Below, one piece after another: positions 60,414 to 64,000 of a stretch of DNA of 64,000 nucleotides. Both the position numbers and the translations under genes were made by a program. This DNA comes from UBA6821 sp044236545 (GTDB lineage: Bacteria; Verrucomicrobiota; Verrucomicrobiia; Chthoniobacterales; UBA6821), in assembly GCA_044236545.1 (NCBI GenBank), contig JBIIGI010000002.1:1-64000 (forward strand). Direction: 5' to 3'. The notes under the pieces were generated by a model, which worked only from the letters and a program-made list of their open reading frames with translations, was not told the DNA's origin and ran no database searches. Numbering within the stretch: position 1 is the stretch's first letter; each line of letters begins with the position of its first letter.

Positions 60414-61211
60414 ATGCCGATCAGACTTTTAAGCACCGATTTTGACGGAACTCTGGCGGGGGGGGCTTGGGGTGAGCAATGCGCCCCGGCTCTGGCCACC
60501 GAACTCACCTCGGTCCTGCGTGAGGGAGCCCTTTGGGCAGTGAACACGGGGCGCTCGCTGGAGAGCGCGTTGGAAGGGATCAGGCAACTCGCCCCCCCCG
60601 GCATGCCCCATTACATCCTCACCAGCGAGCGGCACATCCACAAACCGGACGGTCGTGGAGGCTGGCATGACTACGGTGACTGGAACCGCATCTGCACGGA
60701 ACACCACGATCTTCTCTTCAGTCAATCAGGGGAGTTCTTCGGGCGGATCTTAGCCTTGGCGGGGCGTTATCCCGGAGTCAGGGTGCTCGAAAATGTCGGC
60801 GATGTCCCGGAGGGACTTGCCGCCAGCAGTGAGGAACAGCTCGACGAGGTGATCACTGAATTGCTTTCCCTTCCTGGAAGGCCGTCGGATTTCCATTACC
60901 AGCGCAGCAATATCTACCTGCGTTTCTGCCATCGCCGTTACGACAAGGGAAGCACTCTGGCCGAGCTCAGTCGCCTCCTCGACACCCCCACGGAGGGGAT
61001 TCTCGCGGTGGGCGATCATCAGAATGACCTTTCGATGCTCTTCGGCCGGGTGGCCGCCATGGTGGCCTGTCCCTCCAATGCCCATCCCAGCGTCAAGGAG
61101 GCCGTCGCAAGGGCGGGCGGTCATGTCTCCCTGCTCGAGGCCGGGGAGGGGACGGCCGAGGCGATCCATCTCTACCGCACGGCCAAAAAAATACCGGTGA
61201 AAGGCATTTGA
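60414..61211 (+). CDS. HAD-superfamily Cof-like phosphatase
   Basis: 265 aa of the HAD-IIB group. Motif I LLSTDFDGTLAGG, motif II VNTGRS and motif III/IV GILAVGDHQNDLSML are intact, with the C2-type cap between. Sugar phosphate substrates are typical. The frame is open to 60288, but MPIRLLS fits the family. Its last codons lie inside a terminator hairpin for the convergent gene. Confidence 0.82.
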   Translation: MPIRLLSTDFDGTLAGGAWGEQCAPALATELTSVLREGALWAVNTGRSLESALEGIRQLAPPGMPHYILTSERHIHKPDGRGGWHDYGDWNRICTEHHDLLFSQSGEFFGRILALAGRYPGVRVLENVGDVPEGLAASSEEQLDEVITELLSLPGRPSDFHYQRSNIYLRFCHRRYDKGSTLAELSRLLDTPTEGILAVGDHQNDLSMLFGRVAAMVACPSNAHPSVKEAVARAGGHVSLLEAGEGTAEAIHLYRTAKKIPVKGI

Positions 61212-61225
61212 CCTTTCACCGGTAT
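61185..61225 (-). terminator. Intrinsic terminator of the AT-hook/H1-like gene
   Basis: Perfect 14-bp hairpin: left arm 61191-61204 (ATACCGGTGAAAGG), loop 61205-61211, right arm 61212-61225 (CCTTTCACCGGTAT). The A6 run at 61185-61190 becomes U6 for minus-strand transcripts, which is the canonical arrangement. The hairpin includes the last codons and the stop of the convergent HAD gene. Confidence 0.8.
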
Positions 61226-61270
61226 CAACAATTTAAGGAACCATCGGTTCCTAAGCAATCCGCTTAGTTA

Positions 61271-61702
61271 TTACTTTGCCTGGAGCTTGAAGTGGCCCTT
61301 TCCGATGCGCTTGATCTCGGGAAGTTTCTTTCCGGTGCTGCTGAACCAGACATGCACGTTCTGGCTCTTGGCCCCGATCTTCTTGGAGAGATCGGGCACC
61401 TTCATCCCGGCATCTCCGGCGGCCTTGAGGGCGGAAAAAATTTTCTTTTTCAGAGCGCCGCGCGGGGCGCGCTTGGTGGTCGAACTCCCCTTGGTTGCTT
61501 TCGCAGCCTTTGCGGGACGACCGGCCTTCTTGGCTTTGGCGGGGCGGCCGCGGCGCTTTCCGGTGGTGCTGCCGGGCTTGCCGGTGAGCAGGGAGGAGAG
61601 CTGATGCTCGATCTTTTCGATTTCACGAAGAAGACCTTCCTTGCGCTGGGTGAGCTTGATAAGGTTCTTCAACGCGTTGCTGCTAATGTTTGTGATGTTC
61701 AT
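61271..61702 (-). CDS. AT-hook/histone-H1-like DNA-binding protein
   Basis: 143 aa. N-terminal coiled region (LKNLIKLTQRKEGLLREIEKIEHQLSSLL), a Lys/Arg/Ala/Pro tail with two GRPAK AT-hook cores about residues 53-70 (KRRGRPAKAKKAGRPAKAAK), then a C-terminal domain with KVPDLSKKIGAKSQNVHVWFSSTGKKLPEI. Resembles nucleoid proteins found in several Verrucomicrobiota and other bacteria with HU-independent compaction. Start at 61702 (MNITNISS) sits in an inverted repeat; a start at 61741 is possible. Confidence 0.8.
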   Translation of the reverse strand: MNITNISSNALKNLIKLTQRKEGLLREIEKIEHQLSSLLTGKPGSTTGKRRGRPAKAKKAGRPAKAAKATKGSSTTKRAPRGALKKKIFSALKAAGDAGMKVPDLSKKIGAKSQNVHVWFSSTGKKLPEIKRIGKGHFKLQAK

Positions 61703-61717
61703 AACAAACTTTGTTAT
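61701..61717. promoter_or_regulatory. Inverted repeat at the AT-hook gene start
   Basis: ATAACAAA-C-TTTGTTAT, perfect 8-bp arms with a one-base centre, in the AT-rich gap (61703-61757) before the divergent phosphopantetheinyl transferase. It touches the ATG of the minus-strand gene. It could be an operator, for example for self-repression by the AT-hook protein, or a hairpin limiting translation. Confidence 0.4.
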
Positions 61718-61757
61718 TTTATAAGCTTTGTTGCATGGCAAGTATTAATTTTTAAAA

Positions 61758-62447
61758 ATGCGATCGCTGTTCACGTCCGTTAGCATTGTTCCGGGAGAGC
61801 TTTCCCGGGATGAGATCCTCGTCATTGCGGGTGATCTCGCGTCGCTTGAGGGGATTCCCCTGAGCCATGCAGAGAGCCGCCGGGCGCAGTCGATGACCTC
61901 CGTCGAGGCACGCCTTCGCTTCACGGCCGCACGTCGTATCCTGCGGTCCGTGATATCATCATGGATCGGAGTGTCCCCGTTGGATTTGGAAATTGTTCCC
62001 GATGAAAACGGGAAGCCCCGGCTTGAGCCCGCCGAGGACGTGCATTTCAGCATCTCCCATACCTCGGATTGTATCGCTGTGGCATTCTCCCGATCCGCCG
62101 TGGGTCTCGATCTCGAACGCATGCGGCAGGTGGACGCCATGGCCCTGGCATCGCGCTTCTTTTCCCCGGAGGAGGCCCTGGCTGTTCGGGAATCAGGGGA
62201 GATCGACCTCTTCTTCAAACTCTGGACCTGCAGGGAGGCCGCCATCAAGGCCGACGGGCGGGGATTGTCAAATCTGATGGATTCCACTCGCGTTCTTGCG
62301 GGAAAGGACGCGGATGATGCGGGGGTGGAGATCCTGATCGGCTCCGACCGATGGCAAGGCATGCATTGGATGATGGACGAGCACTGCCATGGGGCGCTCG
62401 CCTTCCGGGAGGAGCCTTCCCAAATAAGCTGGTGTGATATCCGTTAG
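61758..62447 (+). CDS. 4'-phosphopantetheinyl transferase, Sfp type
   Basis: 229 aa. The Sfp pseudo-dimer motifs VHFSISHTSDCIAVAFSRSAVGLDLERMR (P1: SHT, GxDLE), then SPEEALAV and FFKLWTCREAAIKADGRGL (WT-x-KEA-like, here CREA) are present. Activates acyl or peptidyl carrier proteins from CoA. The K of KEA is R. Carrier-protein clients are not in the window, although the lipid block would need acyl carriers. Confidence 0.85.
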   Translation: MRSLFTSVSIVPGELSRDEILVIAGDLASLEGIPLSHAESRRAQSMTSVEARLRFTAARRILRSVISSWIGVSPLDLEIVPDENGKPRLEPAEDVHFSISHTSDCIAVAFSRSAVGLDLERMRQVDAMALASRFFSPEEALAVRESGEIDLFFKLWTCREAAIKADGRGLSNLMDSTRVLAGKDADDAGVEILIGSDRWQGMHWMMDEHCHGALAFREEPSQISWCDIR

Positions 62448-62466
62448 TCGGTCATTCTGAACTTTC

Positions 62467-63690
62467 ATGTCATTTCAGGATCTAGGACTAGAGGAAGCCG
62501 TTGTCCACGGCGCGCAGAGGATGGGTTATGTGGAGCCGTCGCCGATTCAGGCGCAGGCGATTCCCATTGCCATGAATGGGGGGGATCTCATCGCCTCCGC
62601 CCAGACCGGCACGGGAAAGACCGCCGCCTTCGGCCTTCCGATCCTCAGCCGCCTCAAGAGAGCCAATGGCAAGACCCGCTGCCTCATCCTGGAGCCGACC
62701 CGTGAACTGGCGCTCCAAGTGGAGGAGGCTTTCAAGGAGTTTTCCGCATTCACCGACCTGAACACCGTCGTCATCTTCGGCGGAGTCGGTTATGGCGCCC
62801 AGCGCGAGGCCCTTGCCAAGGGAGCCGACATCATCGTCGCCACGCCGGGGCGCCTGCTCGATTTCATGCAGCAGGGCGAGATCAGCTTCGCCGACCTCGA
62901 GATTCTTGTCCTCGACGAGGTCGACCGGATGCTCGACATGGGATTCCTTCCCGATGTCCGCCGCATCGTGGAGAAGTGCCCCAAGGAGAGGCAGACCCTC
63001 TTCTTCTCGGCAACCATTCCCGAGGAGATCGAGCGCCTCTCCTCCTGGTGCCTGCGCAACCCCGGAAAGATCTCCATCGGTGCCCGTCGTTCGGCCGCCG
63101 AGACGGTGAAGCACGCGTTCTATCCCGTGGCTGTGGCCCAGAAGTTCGACCTGCTCAAGGCGATGCTCGACCGCACCGAATATCACAGCGTCATCATCTT
63201 CTGCCGGACCAAGGACGGTGCCGACCGCATCGCGCGCCAACTTGAGAACGAAAAGCACAAGGTGGCCGTGATGCATTCCAACCGCTCCCAGCAGGAACGT
63301 GTCGATGCGCTCGAAGGATTCAAGACGGGGCGCTACGAGGTGATGATCGCCACCGACATCGCCGCCCGCGGCATCGATATCGCCGGCGTCAGCCATGTCA
63401 TCAACTACGACGTGCCCCAGCATCCGGAGGATTACGTCCACCGCATCGGCCGTACCGGTAGGGCGCAGAGTGAGGGGGATGCCTTCACGATCATGACCGC
63501 CGAGGAACTTCCCCATGTGAAGGCCATCGAGTCCTTCATCGCCCAGAAGGTTCCCCGTGAAAAGCTGGAGAACTTTCCTTACCTCTTCACCATGCTGTTC
63601 CAGGAGGATGAGGCCGCCAAGGTCCTCAAGAATCTCCGCGGTGCCCGCACGCTCAAGGGCTATAGCTACGGCGCGCGCAGGAAAAGATAG
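62467..63690 (+). CDS. DEAD-box RNA helicase
   Basis: 407 aa. Q-motif region YVEPSPIQAQAIP, motif I AQTGTGKTAAF, Ia PTRELAL, Ib TPGRLLDF, motif II VLDEVDRMLDMGF (DEVD instead of DEAD), motif III FSATIP, motif V ATDIAARGIDI and motif VI HRIGRTGRAQ. Core helicase only, with a very short basic tail (ARRKR), like RhlE. ATP-dependent RNA unwinding in ribosome assembly or mRNA decay is the family role. 20 bp after the transferase stop. Confidence 0.92.
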   Translation: MSFQDLGLEEAVVHGAQRMGYVEPSPIQAQAIPIAMNGGDLIASAQTGTGKTAAFGLPILSRLKRANGKTRCLILEPTRELALQVEEAFKEFSAFTDLNTVVIFGGVGYGAQREALAKGADIIVATPGRLLDFMQQGEISFADLEILVLDEVDRMLDMGFLPDVRRIVEKCPKERQTLFFSATIPEEIERLSSWCLRNPGKISIGARRSAAETVKHAFYPVAVAQKFDLLKAMLDRTEYHSVIIFCRTKDGADRIARQLENEKHKVAVMHSNRSQQERVDALEGFKTGRYEVMIATDIAARGIDIAGVSHVINYDVPQHPEDYVHRIGRTGRAQSEGDAFTIMTAEELPHVKAIESFIAQKVPREKLENFPYLFTMLFQEDEAAKVLKNLRGARTLKGYSYGARRKR

Positions 63691-63745
63691 GAGAGATCCG
63701 GAGGCTGCGGTAATCCCTCCCACTCCGCGATGGATCGCTGGCTAT

Positions 63746-64000
63746 CTAAGTGAGAGGTGTTCCCCGTTGATCGTTTGGAACGAATTCCTGACCGCACACC
63801 TCAAGGATCGCCTTTTCCAGCGCCTCGATGGCAAGGTCGATCTGCTCCGTCGTGATGCAGAGGGGAGGCATGAGGACAAGGGTGTCACGGACGGGGCGGG
63901 TCAGGAGTCCGTGCTTTCTCGCCGCCTTGCAGATCATGGCTCCGGTCTGATGTTGCCATGGGAAGGGAGTGAGTGAGCGAGGATCCTTCATGACCTCGAT
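63746..64000 (-). CDS. bioA: BioA, C-terminal part, cut by the window edge
   Basis: Adenosylmethionine-8-amino-7-oxononanoate aminotransferase of biotin synthesis. The visible 85 codons include KAARKHGLLTRPVRDTLVLMPPLCITTEQIDLAIEALEKAI, the conserved C-terminal region of class III aminotransferases of this type. The frame stays open to the right edge, so the PLP lysine and most of the enzyme lie outside. Links with the biotin ligase at 1803 as the only biotin genes here. Confidence 0.85.
   Translation of the reverse strand: MEVMKDPRSLTPFPWQHQTGAMICKAARKHGLLTRPVRDTLVLMPPLCITTEQIDLAIEALEKAILEVCGQEFVPNDQRGTPLT

Noticed and set aside
62488..63723. Long open frame opposite the DEAD-box helicase
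   Set aside because: Antisense shadow of a gene with all helicase motifs; no motif of its own.
1..64000. CRISPR array, insertion sequence or prophage
   Set aside because: No regular spaced direct repeats, transposase, integrase or phage structural genes were seen. The repeats noted are short and degenerate.

Overview
This window is a gene-dense, GC-rich (by eye about 60 percent) bacterial chromosome segment. It has no rRNA, phage or insertion sequence that I can recognise. The envelope genes (LolA/Lpp-type lipoproteins, HlyD-type adaptor, ornithine-lipid acyltransferases), the mix of housekeeping genes, a metal-ligand-poor FmdB-like protein and a lysine-rich AT-hook protein suggest a Gram-negative member of the PVC group. 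Verrucomicrobiota is most likely, but this is an inference from protein style and not proven by a marker gene here.

Layout. 0-8.6 kb: housekeeping genes (RNase D end, nadC, biotin ligase, tsaD, a periplasmic thioredoxin, pyruvate kinase, a DUF4410 lipoprotein, a NhaD-type antiporter, riboflavin synthase). 8.7-14.5 kb: a plus-strand run with a DevC/DevA/DevB-type ABC exporter, an acyltransferase carrying inserted ankyrin repeats, and a CrtX-like glycosyltransferase. 14.6-32.5 kb: a long, mostly minus-strand accessory block with an MFS exporter, a phospholipase-D-fold protein, an MpaB/DUF2236-like oxygenase fused to a cyclic-nucleotide-binding-like domain, a cytochrome P450, a PlsC acyltransferase, a fatty-acid desaturase, a second GT-B glycosyltransferase, a HAD-IB phosphatase, an ABCG-type transporter and a redoxin/cytochrome c/copper-monooxygenase fusion. 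It also holds second copies of plsC and of the desaturase; each second copy carries a single inactivating lesion. The block ends with an NRDE protein and a DedA/ATP-grasp fusion. Taken together, 8.7-30.1 kb reads as a candidate system for building, oxidising, glycosylating and exporting an unusual lipid or terpenoid. This is the main hypothesis of the annotation.

32.5-41.2 kb: small stress and membrane genes (DinB-like, DoxX, YHS), an olsBA ornithine-lipid pair, a cupin, a chromate-type transporter, a truncated exported ORF, a LivJ-like binding protein, TSUP and EamA permeases, then a 0.5-kb non-coding stretch with hairpins. 41.2-46 kb: DUF3050, DUF2256 and a photolyase in a tight run, then a TetR regulator with an ABC1 kinase, then tRNA-Val(GAC). 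46-55 kb: menaquinone methyltransferase, tRNA-Leu(CAG), two peptidyl-prolyl isomerases, ygfZ, trpC, ruvB and a YyaL-type thioredoxin-domain protein. 55-57 kb: ffh-rpsP-khpA. 57-60.2 kb, minus strand: the classical rpmH-rnpA-yidD-yidC-jag block for ribosome, RNase P and membrane insertion. 60.4-64 kb: a HAD phosphatase, an AT-hook/H1-like protein, a phosphopantetheinyl transferase, a DEAD-box helicase and the 3' end of bioA.
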